A stretch of 52,269 nt of DNA from Selenomonadales bacterium (lineage in GTDB: Bacteria > Bacillota > Negativicutes > Sporomusales > UBA7701): NCBI GenBank assembly GCA_029976065.1, contig JARKNV010000060.1, positions 1-52,269 of the forward strand, written 5' to 3'. The translations under genes and the position numbers were made by a program. The notes beneath the pieces are model-generated. The model saw only the letters and a list, made by a program, of their open reading frames with translations, was not told where the DNA came from and ran no database searches. Numbering within the stretch: position 1 is the stretch's first letter; every line of letters starts with the position of its first letter. Of the stretch, positions 8,144 through 16,123 are shown piece by piece.

Positions 8144-8830
8144 ATGCATATTCCCGAAGGGTACCTCAGTCCATCAACCTGCCTGACCCTGGCCGGCGCC
8201 ATGCTGCCTGTGTGGTATCGGGCCTCGGCGGCCGTCCGCGCCGGGCTCGATGCCGCCCGCGTACCGTTTTTGGCCATGGGGGCGGTATTCTCCTTCCTCA
8301 TAATGATGTTCAACATCCCCATCCCCGACGGCACCACCGCTCACGCCGCCGGCGGCGTGCTGCTCGCCATCGTCCTCGGCCCCTGGCCGGCGGTCATCGC
8401 CGTCAGCGTCGCCCTGCTCATCCAGGCACTCATTTTCGGCGACGGCGGCGTGCTGGCCTTCGGCGCCAACGCCTTCAACCTCGCTTTCCTCATGCCCTTC
8501 ACCGGCTACTACGTCTACCGCCTGATCGCCGGCGGCGCGCCGCCCGGTTCGTCCCGCCGGCTGTTCGCGGCCGGCCTCGGCGGCTACATAGGCCTCAACA
8601 TCGCCGCCCTGGCAGCCGCCGTGCAGTTCGGTATCCAGCCGCTCCTCTTCACCGCCGCCGACGGCACGCCCCTATACTGCCCCTACGGCCTGAACGTGGC
8701 CATCCCCGCCATGCTCATTCCCCACCTTACCCTCGCCGGCCTCGCCGAAGCGGCCGTAACCGCCCTCGCCCTCAAATACGTGCTGAAAACCTCGCCGGAA
8801 ATTATTGCCGCCGGCTCCGCCGGTCATTAG
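8144..8830 (+). CDS. cbiM: CbiM/NikM-type substrate-binding S component of a cobalt/nickel ECF transporter
   Basis: 228 aa. The start at ATG 8144 gives the family-diagnostic N terminus MHIPEGYLSP, where the free amino group and His2 help coordinate the metal; starting two codons earlier would bury this. GGAGG lies 7 nt upstream. Multiple membrane segments include the conserved DGGVLAFGANAFNLA region. It binds Co2+ or Ni2+ and passes it through the ECF module encoded by the next three genes. Metal specificity cannot be read from sequence: cobalt would serve cobamide synthesis, nickel the [NiFe] hydrogenase at 49-52 kb or a LarA-type enzyme. Confidence 0.92.
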   Translation: MHIPEGYLSPSTCLTLAGAMLPVWYRASAAVRAGLDAARVPFLAMGAVFSFLIMMFNIPIPDGTTAHAAGGVLLAIVLGPWPAVIAVSVALLIQALIFGDGGVLAFGANAFNLAFLMPFTGYYVYRLIAGGAPPGSSRRLFAAGLGGYIGLNIAALAAAVQFGIQPLLFTAADGTPLYCPYGLNVAIPAMLIPHLTLAGLAEAAVTALALKYVLKTSPEIIAAGSAGH

Positions 8831-8840
8831 GAGGAATAAC

Positions 8841-9134
8841 ATGCTTAGGCGCTATTGGCTCGTCCTCCTCATAATGGCCCTCCTCACCCCCCTCGGCCTG
8901 CTGGCGGAAGGCACCGCCTGGGGCGAATGGGGGGCGGAAGACATCGCCGCCAGCCTCGGCTTCGCGCCGCGGGGCATCGAGCAGGCAGCCTCGTGGTGGC
9001 AGGCGCTGCTTCCCGATTACAGCGTCAAAGGCCTCGGGGAAAGGACGGGCTATATCCTTTCCGCCCTGATCGGCTCGGCGCTCGCCTACCTGGCCGCCGT
9101 GGCCTATGCGAAAATAATTGCGAGGCCTAAATGA
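8841..9134 (+). CDS. Small membrane component of the metal ECF transporter (CbiN/PDGLE-like)
   Basis: 97 aa with two predicted membrane helices (about 5-20 and 75-92) flanking an extracytoplasmic loop with LPDYSVKGLGE. This matches the two-helix CbiN/NikN/PDGLE-type auxiliary subunit that helps load CbiM. The literal PDGLE motif is absent (APRGIE occurs instead), so the subfamily is uncertain. ATG 8841 follows AGGAGGAATAAC, and its stop overlaps the cbiQ ATG (ATGA), indicating translational coupling in the order M-N-Q-O. Confidence 0.75.
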   Translation: MLRRYWLVLLIMALLTPLGLLAEGTAWGEWGAEDIAASLGFAPRGIEQAASWWQALLPDYSVKGLGERTGYILSALIGSALAYLAAVAYAKIIARPK

Positions 9135-10051
9135 CACCCTTGCCCGACTGGCTGGCAACCGCGGAAACCGGCCCGTTGCTGGCGGCCAGGCGCCGCTGGC
9201 GGCGGGCCGACTATCTCGCGAAAACCCTAAACGACATCCAGACCATCATGGCCGAAGACATGCTCCAGACCGGCGTAGCCGCCCGACCCGGCCTGCTTCA
9301 GCCGCTCGAGCCGCGCAGCAAAGTTCTCGGCACGGCGCTGTTGCTGCTCGCCGTCGCCGCCACCGCCAGCCTTCCCGCCCTGGCGGCCATCCATGCGCTG
9401 CTGCTCGCCGCCGCGCTCGCCTCCGGCGTCGGCCCCCGGCCCTACCTCCTCCGGACCTGGCTGCCGGCCCTCATCTTCGCCGGCCTCGTCGTTCTCCCGG
9501 CGGCCTTCAGCTGGGTGACGCCAGGCGACCCCGTCCTCTTCGTCTATCGCGGCCCCGGGCCAGCCGGCCTCCCCGCCGACCTGGCCGTCACCAGGCAGGG
9601 TCTGACCGCCGCCGCCATGGTGCTGCTGCGGTCGGCCGCCTCGCTCGGGCTCGTCGTGCTGCTGGTCAAAACCACCCGCTGGCCGGTCTTGACCAAAGCC
9701 ATTCAGGCGCTCGGCGTTCCCGCCGTCTTCGTCATGGTGCTCGAACTCACCTATCGCTACCTGTTTCTCTTCCTGCTCCTGCTCGCCGACTTTCTCCTCG
9801 GCCGCCGCAGCCGGCTCGTCGGCGGCGAATCGGCCCGGGCCAAGCTGGAATGGATCGGCGGCACGCTGGCGGGCTTCCTGCGCCTCGCCGGCGAATACAG
9901 CCGCGAAATAGCCGCCGCCATGACCGCGCGGGGCTTCGGCGGTCCGGCTCGGTCGGCGCCCTCCGCCCGGCCGGGACTGGGCGACGCTGTCTACCTCGCC
10001 GTCGTCATCGCCATCTGTTTAGCGCTCGTGGGAGGCATTCACCTTGACTAA
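9131..10051 (+). CDS. cbiQ: ECF transporter transmembrane T component CbiQ
   Basis: 306 aa. A hydrophilic N-terminal extension of about 60 residues precedes several membrane helices. The coupling-helix signature is AAAMTARGF near residue 265 (A-x-x-x-A-R-G type), which contacts the ATPase. The protein links CbiM to CbiO. It overlaps the preceding gene by ATGA and the following cbiO start by 8 nt. Confidence 0.9.
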   Translation: MTPLPDWLATAETGPLLAARRRWRRADYLAKTLNDIQTIMAEDMLQTGVAARPGLLQPLEPRSKVLGTALLLLAVAATASLPALAAIHALLLAAALASGVGPRPYLLRTWLPALIFAGLVVLPAAFSWVTPGDPVLFVYRGPGPAGLPADLAVTRQGLTAAAMVLLRSAASLGLVVLLVKTTRWPVLTKAIQALGVPAVFVMVLELTYRYLFLFLLLLADFLLGRRSRLVGGESARAKLEWIGGTLAGFLRLAGEYSREIAAAMTARGFGGPARSAPSARPGLGDAVYLAVVIAICLALVGGIHLD

Positions 10052-10868
10052 TGCAGCGGTTTTCGAACTCAACGACGTCAGCTACGCCTACCGCCCCGGC
10101 GCAGACGCCCTCCGGGGCATAACCCTCGCCATCGGTGCCGGCGAGCGGCTCGCTCTCCTCGGCCCCAACGGCTGCGGCAAATCCACCCTGCAAAAAGTGC
10201 TGGCCGGCCTCATCTTCCCCGCCGGCCGGGTCGCCGCCTTCGGCCAGGCGATAACCGCGGCGGCCATGCGCGACGGCCGGTTTGCCGCCGCCTTCCGGCG
10301 CCGGGTCGGCTTCGTCTTTCAGAACGCCGACGTCCAGATATTCTGCGCCAGCGTCCTCGACGAAATAATGTTTGGCCCGCTCGCCCTGGGAATGGCGCCG
10401 GACGAGGCGCGGTGCCGGGCCGAAGAAATGCTGGCCTTCGTCGGTATCGCCGCTCTCGCCGACCGCATGCCCCACCACCTCAGCGGCGGCGAAAAAAAGA
10501 AAGTCGCCATCGCCGCCGTCCTGGCCGTCAACCCGGACGTCCTCATCCTCGACGAACCCACCAACGGCCTCGACCCCCGCACCCAGCGCTGGATGCTCGA
10601 AGCGCTCGCTCAACTGGCCGCCGCCGGCAAAACCATCATCACCGCCACCCACCATCTCGACACCGTCAGCGAACTGGCCGAGCGGGTCATCGTCATCAAC
10701 GAAGCCCACACCATCGCCGCCGACGGATGTCCGGCCAACATCCTCCAGAACCGTGAACTGCTGCTCGCCGCCAACCTCATCGACGAACGCTACCACGTCC
10801 ACCTCCACGGCGACGACGGCCACGTCCACATCCACCGCCACGAACACGCCCCGGGGCGGCAAACCTGA
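10044..10868 (+). CDS. cbiO: ECF transporter ATPase CbiO with His-rich C-terminal tail
   Basis: 274 aa, TTG start at 10044 with GGAGG 8 nt upstream. A complete ABC ATPase: Walker A GPNGCGKST, Q-loop FVFQNADVQIF, signature LSGGEKKKVAIA, Walker B VLILDEPTNGLD, and H-loop THHLD. It energises Co2+/Ni2+ uptake with CbiM and CbiQ. The C terminus is unusual: about 20 residues beginning YHVHLHGDDGHVHIH carry eight histidines, a likely cytoplasmic metal-binding tail on the ATPase. Confidence 0.95.
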   Translation: MTNAAVFELNDVSYAYRPGADALRGITLAIGAGERLALLGPNGCGKSTLQKVLAGLIFPAGRVAAFGQAITAAAMRDGRFAAAFRRRVGFVFQNADVQIFCASVLDEIMFGPLALGMAPDEARCRAEEMLAFVGIAALADRMPHHLSGGEKKKVAIAAVLAVNPDVLILDEPTNGLDPRTQRWMLEALAQLAAAGKTIITATHHLDTVSELAERVIVINEAHTIAADGCPANILQNRELLLAANLIDERYHVHLHGDDGHVHIHRHEHAPGRQT

Positions 10869-10886
10869 ACGCAGGGAGAGAAACGC

Positions 10887-11534
10887 ATGCAGGCCGACCA
10901 ACTTTGCCGCGCCCTCGAAAGCAAACTGACCGGGCGCCTTGTCCAAATCCAGAACGAAACCGACTACTTCGCCGCCGCCGTCGTCGTTCCCCTCGTTCCC
11001 GCCGGCGGCGAGCCAGGCGTTCTTTTTGAAGTGCGTTCCGCCCAGCTCGCCTGGCAGCCGGGGGAAATATGCTTTCCCGGCGGGAAGATCGAAGCCGCCG
11101 ACGCCGATCCGCAGCACGCCGCCATGCGGGAAGCCTACGAGGAACTCGGGCTCCCCCGGGACGGCCTCCGTCTCCTCGGACCGCTCGACTACCTCGTCAG
11201 CCCCATCGGCGTAATCATCTACCCCTTCGCCGGCTACATCGCCGACCCGGCCGCGATCAAACCGGCTCCCGGCGAAGTCGCCGAAATCTTCACCGTTCCG
11301 CTGCAATTCTTCCTCGAAAACGAACCCATCAAAGCGGAAATGGAAGTCGCCACCCGGCCGCTGCCCGGCTTCCCGGCCGAACTTCTCCCCGGCTACACCC
11401 GCGACTGGCGCCGCCGCGCCGTCTACCCCGTCCTCTTCTACCGTTACGGAAAATATGTAATATGGGGGCTGACGGCGAGGATAATGTACAACTTCGTCGA
11501 GATCTGCCGCGAAATGTGGGGAAAAACCGGCTAG
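10887..11534 (+). CDS. Nudix hydrolase, CoA pyrophosphatase-like
   Basis: 215 aa. The Nudix box reads GGKIEAADADPQHAAM then REAYEELGL, matching the REUXEEXGU half exactly. The preceding UPF0035-like segment (CFPGGKIE...AAMREAYEE) is typical of NudL/CoA diphosphatases, which cleave CoA to 3',5'-ADP and 4'-phosphopantetheine with Mg2+ or Mn2+. Substrate is therefore a family inference. ATG follows GGGAGAGAAACGC, 18 nt after the cbiO stop, so it is probably the last gene of that operon. An inverted repeat at 11566-11594 separates it from the convergent LarA-like gene. Confidence 0.82.
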   Translation: MQADQLCRALESKLTGRLVQIQNETDYFAAAVVVPLVPAGGEPGVLFEVRSAQLAWQPGEICFPGGKIEAADADPQHAAMREAYEELGLPRDGLRLLGPLDYLVSPIGVIIYPFAGYIADPAAIKPAPGEVAEIFTVPLQFFLENEPIKAEMEVATRPLPGFPAELLPGYTRDWRRRAVYPVLFYRYGKYVIWGLTARIMYNFVEICREMWGKTG

Positions 11535-11565
11535 CAGCCTTGCAGGTAAATACCCGGCAATAGCA

Positions 11566-11594
11566 AGGAGGGACTCTTAAACAGAGTCCCTCCT
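11566..11594. terminator. Hairpin between convergent genes
   Basis: A perfect 11-bp inverted repeat AGGAGGGACTC / GAGTCCCTCCT with a 7-nt loop lies between the convergent Nudix and LarA-like genes. T-tracts are poor on both sides, so it may act with Rho or as an RNA 3'-end stabiliser. Confidence 0.55.
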
Positions 11595-11634
11595 GGTCTT
11601 GTGTGCTGAGCTTGCGGAAAACCGTCCCCCAAAA

Positions 11635-12939
11635 CTACTTCACATCGAGCACCGTGTACCGGCCGTAGGGAACGAAAGCCACTCTGGCGTCCGCGCCATG
11701 CTTGGCTAAAGCGCGCTGATAAGCCTGCCCGACGTCGCCATACACCTCAAACCCGATGTCGCGGGCGAAAGCATGGTTCGCGGGCAACGTCACGATCTTC
11801 ACATCGGCATGAAGCATCGCTTCATAAACCTTATACCAGATACACCCGGCCCAAAGCTCGCTCGACTTGTCGTAGAACGAGGCGAGAACCCGTTCGTGGT
11901 TCGCGGGCGTCGCCGGCATATACGGCTTCATGATATCCCAGAGAGCGAACCCAGGCCAGTCATGATAACCCGGACAAGGAGACGTAAAGATAATCGTACC
12001 CCCCGGTTTTACGATCGGCAGGCAGTTGACGATCGCCCAGCCGGTGTGGAAGAAAAGGTGGTCGGTAGGGGCTGACGAGCCGGTGATGACAATATCGGCC
12101 TTGCGGTCCTTGAACTGGGACGCGTCGAACCGGTAAACCTTGTCATAAACCTTGATCGCTTCCCGGTGGGCCGCCACAAAATCGCCGGCGTTCACGTACA
12201 CGGCCTCGAACTGGTTATTGACGATCAGATTGATGCCCATGCTAATGCCGGCCAGGCGGGCGGCCTCATACTTATCGCTTTGCATGCGGCACTCGTTATT
12301 GCCGGGCACGCAATCGGGGGCTAGCGCCATGATATGATTGTACTCGATAGTATCGTTGCCCGCGACCGCCGGGATAATCATTCCCGAACCGCCATATCCC
12401 CAGAGCGTTGCCTGCGTCGTTGCCACGGTTATGATGACATCGGCCTCGGCGACCTTGCGGTGAACCCGTACCGCCACCCCGGAAGACGTAATCCCTTTGT
12501 ATACATAGTTTTCCGGTTTGCTGACATCGTTGCAGAAAATTTCGACCCCGCTTTTCATAACCTCCGGGCCGAACTTTTCGGCGATTTCCTCGGGCGAGAG
12601 AGGGGGGACTTTTCCGCAGCCGATCACGATCGCCGGCGTCGCCCCCGCCTGTTTGATTTTGGCCAGGAGCCAAGGGACGATCTCGTTTACCGGAGCCTGG
12701 CGAAACTGGTTTTCCGTGACAATGGTCACCTTTCGGGCGCCGGCGAGGAGCTGCGATAATTGCTTGCCGCCCACCGGATTTTCGGCCGCCTTGGCAAGCG
12801 CACCGACAAGATCTTTGACCGCCGGCGGTTCGTCGGGAATGAAAGAGCCGGCAAGATTCTTGCCGTCAACCTCAAGGTCCAGGAATACTCCCCGCTCTTC
12901 CGCGGTCTCATAAGGAATCTTCAACATTGTGGTCGCCAT
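11635..12939 (-). CDS. LarA-family (lactate racemase-like) protein with substituted catalytic residues
   Basis: 434 aa, the length of LarA. The overall fold signature is preserved: the R of DHTRP survives in TENQFRQAP, PEEIAEKFG follows, and H of the NH after GNDTIEYNH is kept. Compared from memory with Lactiplantibacillus plantarum LarA, H108 (FHRPST) reads KVPPLS, the H174 region lacks His (ATTQAT), and K184, which tethers the nickel-pincer cofactor (GGRKSVLPG), reads GGSGMIIPA. It is therefore a divergent homologue with unknown substrate; no larB, larC or larE is nearby. ATG 12939 has GGGAGGG 7 nt upstream. The longer upstream frame lacks an SD. Confidence 0.8.
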   Translation of the reverse strand: MATTMLKIPYETAEERGVFLDLEVDGKNLAGSFIPDEPPAVKDLVGALAKAAENPVGGKQLSQLLAGARKVTIVTENQFRQAPVNEIVPWLLAKIKQAGATPAIVIGCGKVPPLSPEEIAEKFGPEVMKSGVEIFCNDVSKPENYVYKGITSSGVAVRVHRKVAEADVIITVATTQATLWGYGGSGMIIPAVAGNDTIEYNHIMALAPDCVPGNNECRMQSDKYEAARLAGISMGINLIVNNQFEAVYVNAGDFVAAHREAIKVYDKVYRFDASQFKDRKADIVITGSSAPTDHLFFHTGWAIVNCLPIVKPGGTIIFTSPCPGYHDWPGFALWDIMKPYMPATPANHERVLASFYDKSSELWAGCIWYKVYEAMLHADVKIVTLPANHAFARDIGFEVYGDVGQAYQRALAKHGADARVAFVPYGRYTVLDVK

Positions 12940-13058
12940 GTTCGAACCCTCCCGTGCAAATTTATTTGTTCGGCGCCTACTGCACGCCGACCTAGCCACG
13001 CCGAAGAAGGGCGAGAGAATGTTGTGTGCGATAATGTCGGACGGAGTTCGCATTTTCT

Positions 13059-13087
13059 ATAATCCTTATTCTTTATCTGGAATACAA
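13059..13087 (-). promoter_or_regulatory. Promoter of the LarA-like gene, with dyad over the -35
   Basis: Minus strand TTGTAT (13087-13082), 17-nt spacer, GATTAT (13064-13059). The -35 lies inside the inverted repeat GGAAT-3-ATTCC (13079-13091), a plausible operator. The leader of about 113 nt contains a hairpin with arms TTCGGCG / CGCCGAA. Confidence 0.55.
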
Positions 13088-13119
13088 TTCCTGCATGACA
13101 TGGCGATTTTTCACACAAT

Positions 13120-13158
13120 ATAAAAGCCCTCTGCATTACGCAGAAGGCTTTATTTTTT
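13120..13158 (-). terminator. Terminator after the 91-aa unknown gene
   Basis: On the minus strand AAGCC-TTCTGC-GTAAT-GCAGA-GGGCTTTTATATT forms a stem with a T-rich tail, immediately downstream of the stop at 13167. Confidence 0.8.
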
Positions 13159-13166
13159 CCCCCTTA

Positions 13167-13442
13167 CTAGAAGGCGCCGCAACCGGCAATCCGCCAAGTA
13201 TGCCCGTGCATGACCTCGTTATAAAGATCGCTCAGAGTGGCGAAAATCGCCGTCCGTTTCGGTGAGCGCTTTTTGGTCAGCAGCGAGAATTTGAACCAGC
13301 GTCCGTCACGGGATAGGTGATACAGGGCGTTGTTGATCTCCAGCAAAATCGCCTTGGTGGGAGAACTGCTGAGCGCGTCCTCGATTGCCTTGACCGCTCT
13401 CCCGTCAAGTGGCGGTAGGGAATAGACCTTGTCTTCTTGCAT
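13167..13442 (-). CDS. Hypothetical protein, 91 aa
   Basis: I do not recognise a family. The protein has an acidic/hydrophobic N-terminal part (PPLDGRAVKAIEDAL), a central amphipathic segment and a basic stretch (LLTKKRSPKRTAIF), with no membrane helix or signal peptide, so it is probably cytoplasmic. ATG is preceded by GGGAGCGTGGGGT, an acceptable but long-spaced SD, and a good terminator follows, which supports a real gene. It is transcribed toward the LarA-like gene but is separated from it by terminator and promoter. Confidence 0.65.
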   Translation of the reverse strand: MQEDKVYSLPPLDGRAVKAIEDALSSSPTKAILLEINNALYHLSRDGRWFKFSLLTKKRSPKRTAIFATLSDLYNEVMHGHTWRIAGCGAF

Positions 13443-13465
13443 ACCCCACGCTCCCTATCGTTACT

Positions 13466-13708
13466 CTATTCAGTTGTTGCACCTCTATTATACCATTCCG
13501 GCTGCCGGAACGCGCCGGCGGAAACAGGCAAAAAACGACGCCAGCGATTCTGGACGGCGACGAGGGAGGTTTTCCTCGCCCGGAGGCAATATTCTGACAA
13601 TAATTCGTAAGCTGCGGGCGGCAGCGTGAAGACAGGCGTTTTTTCGGCGCCGTACCGGCGGCGATACTGGACCATCGGGCCGGAAAACTGTCGGCGGATA
13701 AAGGACAA
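13466..13708 (-). CDS. Possible small protein (80 aa), weak
   Basis: A TTG-start reading frame rich in Tyr, Arg and aromatic residues ends 23 nt before the 91-aa gene on the same strand. An internal ATG would give 69 aa. Its composition is less GC-stereotyped than the shadow frames around it, but neither start has a ribosome binding site and I recognise no domain. The rest of 13443-13794 holds only the GH18 promoter/SD region. I regard it as more likely non-coding. Confidence 0.25.
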   Translation of the reverse strand: MSFIRRQFSGPMVQYRRRYGAEKTPVFTLPPAAYELLSEYCLRARKTSLVAVQNRWRRFLPVSAGAFRQPEWYNRGATTE

Positions 13709-13794
13709 GCCGCTGTCCGCGGGCCGCCGCCCGCGCGCATAAGAAACCCGTCTCCGCCAATACTAACGGTAAACTAAAGCGGAGGGAGTGCGCC

Positions 13795-14865
13795 ATGCGA
13801 AATTACAAAACAATCACCATACTGCTGCTCGTCATATTCGTAGCCGTCGCCGTAGCCGCCGCCGGGGGCTGCGCCAAGAAACCCGCCCCCAAGCCGCTGC
13901 CCGGGACGCCGGGAGCGATGACCGCACAACCGCGGATGGTCATCGGCTACTACGAAAACCCCTGGCCCGGCACCCCTGAAAAGACCGGCTCCTTCCCGTC
14001 CATGAAAACCTTCGCCAAAAGCATGTCCGCTGTCGGCCCCTTCTGGTACAAAGCCACCGCCGACGGCACGCTCGAAACCAAGGACAGCCAGCAAGTCTAC
14101 GACACCGCCCGCAGCCTCGGCCTCAAAATGTACCCGCTCGTCACCAACAAGACGGGCGCCACCGACGCCGTCCTCGGCGACCCGGCCATCCGCACCAAGA
14201 CGATCGGCAACATTCTCAAAGTCGTCCAGGACAAAAACTACGACGGCATCAACATCGACTTCGAACTTCTCCCGCCCAAACACCGCGACAACCTCACCGC
14301 CTTCATGGCCGAGCTCTATCCCAAAATGAAAGCCGTCAACAAGACGCTCATCATCTCCGTCTTCCCGAAAGTCGACGTAGCCGAGGACGTCTCCGGCGCC
14401 TATAACTACCCCGAACTCGCCAAGAACGCCGACTTCCTCCAGATCATGCTCTACGACAAGCACTGGGCGACCTCTGAGCCTGGGGCCATCGCCCCTGTCG
14501 GCTGGTACGAGAAAAACCTCCAGTACGCCGTCGACAATGGCGGCGGCGCCAACAAGATCATTGCCGGCGTCAGCGCCTATGGCTACGACTGGCAAAAAGG
14601 CGGCGAAGGCGAAACCATCACCTATGTCAACGCCATCGTCAAAGCCGAGCAGAAGGGCGCCAAAATTCTCTACGACGATAAGGACCAGGCCCCCCACTTC
14701 AGCTACGGCGACCACGAGGTCTGGTTCGAGAACAAAGAAAGCACCGCCGCCAAACTCGACATCGTCGCCAAATACAAACCGGCCGGCATCGCCATCTGGC
14801 GGCTCGGCCAGGAGCAGCCGGAAATCTGGCAGGTCATTGACCAGAAATTTCCCAAACAACAATAA
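13795..14865 (+). CDS. Glycoside hydrolase family 18 lipoprotein
   Basis: 356 aa. Signal peptide with lipobox AAGGC (C26), then a short Pro/Lys linker and a GH18 TIM barrel. The catalytic motif DGINIDFE spans 150-157 with E157 as the acid/base, and later strands (QIMLYDKHW, GVSAYGYDW, GIAIWRLGQE) fit the family. Bacterial relatives of this size act on chitin-like or peptidoglycan/spore-cortex N-acetylglucosaminyl bonds, e.g. YaaH/YdhD-type, although no LysM domains are present here. It is exported and membrane-anchored. SD GGAGGG lies 8 nt before ATG; a strong terminator follows. Confidence 0.88.
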   Translation: MRNYKTITILLLVIFVAVAVAAAGGCAKKPAPKPLPGTPGAMTAQPRMVIGYYENPWPGTPEKTGSFPSMKTFAKSMSAVGPFWYKATADGTLETKDSQQVYDTARSLGLKMYPLVTNKTGATDAVLGDPAIRTKTIGNILKVVQDKNYDGINIDFELLPPKHRDNLTAFMAELYPKMKAVNKTLIISVFPKVDVAEDVSGAYNYPELAKNADFLQIMLYDKHWATSEPGAIAPVGWYEKNLQYAVDNGGGANKIIAGVSAYGYDWQKGGEGETITYVNAIVKAEQKGAKILYDDKDQAPHFSYGDHEVWFENKESTAAKLDIVAKYKPAGIAIWRLGQEQPEIWQVIDQKFPKQQ

Positions 14866-14877
14866 CGGCCAGGGAAA

Positions 14878-14914
14878 AAATTGCCTGTCGGCATCCGCCG
14901 GCAGGTTTTTTCCT
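14878..14914 (+). terminator. Terminator after the GH18 gene
   Basis: The stem GCCTGTCGGC / GCCGGCAGG (one G-T) is followed by TTTTTTCC, 13 nt after the stop. Strong intrinsic terminator. Confidence 0.9.
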
Positions 14915-14968
14915 GCCCTGGTAAGAAATAATAAATATGCGAACAGATAAACGCGAAAGGCGGGAGTG

Positions 14969-15481
14969 ATGTTGGAAAAGGTCTTGATGATGGTGGAGAA
15001 CGGCTTCGAAGACGCCGAGGCTCTCTACCCGTACTATCGCATGCAGGAGGCCGGCTTCGGCGTCGACCTCGTCGGCCCGGAAAAGGGCGCGGTCTACAAA
15101 GGCAAACACGGCTACCCGCTCACCGCCGCCCTCAGCCCCGCGGAAGTGAACATCGGCGACTACGCCGCCTTGATAATTCCCGGCGGGCAGGCCCCCGACC
15201 GCATGCGGATCAACGACGGGCTGGTCGAAATCGTCAAAACCGCCCACGCCCGCAAACTGGTCATCGGCGCCATCTGCCACGGTCCGCAGATGCTCATCGA
15301 AGCCGACATCCTCCGCGGCCTCAACGTCACCTGCTACAAATCCGTGCTCACCGACATCCTGAACGCCGGCGCCATCTACCACGACCTGCCGGCGATCATC
15401 GACGCCGGGATCGTCACCTCGCGCACCCCCGCCGACCTGCCGGAATTTTGCCGGCAGATCCTGGCGCTGCTCAAAAAATAA
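14969..15481 (+). CDS. DJ-1/PfpI family protein
   Basis: 170 aa, one class I glutamine-amidotransferase-like domain. The nucleophile elbow is AICHGP with the family cysteine, and an early acidic residue (FEDAE) completes the usual Glu-Cys-His site. PfpI/YhbO relatives are reported as proteases, glyoxalases or deglycases; the specific role is unresolved. I use ATG 14969, with AAAGG 8 nt upstream, rather than the GTG one codon earlier. It leads a compact cluster with the thiamine-binding protein (16 nt gap) and the CopZ-like gene, suggesting stress/metal housekeeping. Confidence 0.85.
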   Translation: MLEKVLMMVENGFEDAEALYPYYRMQEAGFGVDLVGPEKGAVYKGKHGYPLTAALSPAEVNIGDYAALIIPGGQAPDRMRINDGLVEIVKTAHARKLVIGAICHGPQMLIEADILRGLNVTCYKSVLTDILNAGAIYHDLPAIIDAGIVTSRTPADLPEFCRQILALLKK

Positions 15482-15497
15482 ACGGGAGGCAACCCAA

Positions 15498-15806
15498 ATG
15501 GCAATCGTTGAAGTGACAATCGCCCCGCTGGGCACGGCCACGCCCAGCATCAGCTCTTACGTGGCCGCCTGCCACAAAGTGCTCGAAGAGGCAGGCCTCA
15601 AGCACCAGCTCACCCCTATGGCCACCATCATCGAGGGCGACCTCGACCGCATCCTCGCAGTCATCCGCCGGATGCACGAAGTGCCCTTCGGCGTCGGGGC
15701 CCAGCGCGTCTCCACCCTCATCCGCATCGATGACCGCCGGGACAAAGTATCGACCATGGCCGGCAAGGTCAAAGCCGTCACCGACAAACTCCAAGGAGGT
15801 AAATAG
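15498..15806 (+). CDS. MTH1187/YkoF-like thiamine-binding protein
   Basis: 102 aa, the size of the COG0011/DUF77 family. Diagnostic features are the N-terminal VEVTIAPLG strand, the TPMATIIEGDLDRILAVI segment and the VSTLIRIDDR strand. Family members form ferredoxin-like tetramers that bind thiamine or related pyrimidines in the cytoplasm and are linked to thiamine salvage. A clear GGGAGG precedes ATG, and the stop is 2 nt before the next gene, so these are co-transcribed. Confidence 0.85.
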   Translation: MAIVEVTIAPLGTATPSISSYVAACHKVLEEAGLKHQLTPMATIIEGDLDRILAVIRRMHEVPFGVGAQRVSTLIRIDDRRDKVSTMAGKVKAVTDKLQGGK

Positions 15807-15808
15807 CG

Positions 15809-16048
15809 ATGTGTAAAACCTGCGGCTGCCATGGCGGCGGCGTCGACAAAATCAAACTCACCGTCGAAGGCATGACCTGCAACCATTGCAAAGCGGCTGT
15901 CGAGAAAGCCGTGCGCGCCCTGCCGGGAGTAATGGCCGCCGAAGTCGACCTGCCCGCCAAAACGCTCAAAGTCGATTTCGACGCCACCAAATCAAGTCTG
16001 GACGATATCAAAAAAGCGGTCGACGAGGCCGGCTACAAGGTAGTTTAG
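15809..16048 (+). CDS. CopZ-like heavy-metal-associated (HMA) domain protein
   Basis: 79 aa. One HMA ferredoxin-like domain with the metal-binding MTCNHC motif (about residues 22-27). An additional Cys cluster at the extreme N terminus (MCKTCGCHGG) could be a second metal site and is less usual. The expected role is a cytosolic copper chaperone delivering Cu(I) to a P-type ATPase, though no such ATPase is in the window. Start ATG follows GGAGGTAAATAGCG; the gap to the thiamine-binding gene is 2 nt. Confidence 0.9.
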   Translation: MCKTCGCHGGGVDKIKLTVEGMTCNHCKAAVEKAVRALPGVMAAEVDLPAKTLKVDFDATKSSLDDIKKAVDEAGYKVV

Positions 16049-16091
16049 AACAACTGCGGCGTCGGGCCGCCGGTTCCTCCCCGGCCCCTCA

Positions 16092-16121
16092 TTGACGATT
16101 GGACGCACAATTTGTTATACT
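16092..16121 (+). promoter_or_regulatory. Sigma-A promoter of the LCP gene
   Basis: TTGACG (16092-16097), 18-nt spacer, TATACT (16116-16121). Predicted start is near 16128, inside the left arm of the dyad at 16124-16158. Confidence 0.75.
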
Positions 16122-16123
16122 TT

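Noticed and set aside
13488..13796. 102-aa and 111-aa minus-strand frames in the 13.4-13.8 kb gap
   Set aside because: Arg/Pro/Ser-rich shadow-like composition, no SD, and mutual overlap in different frames.
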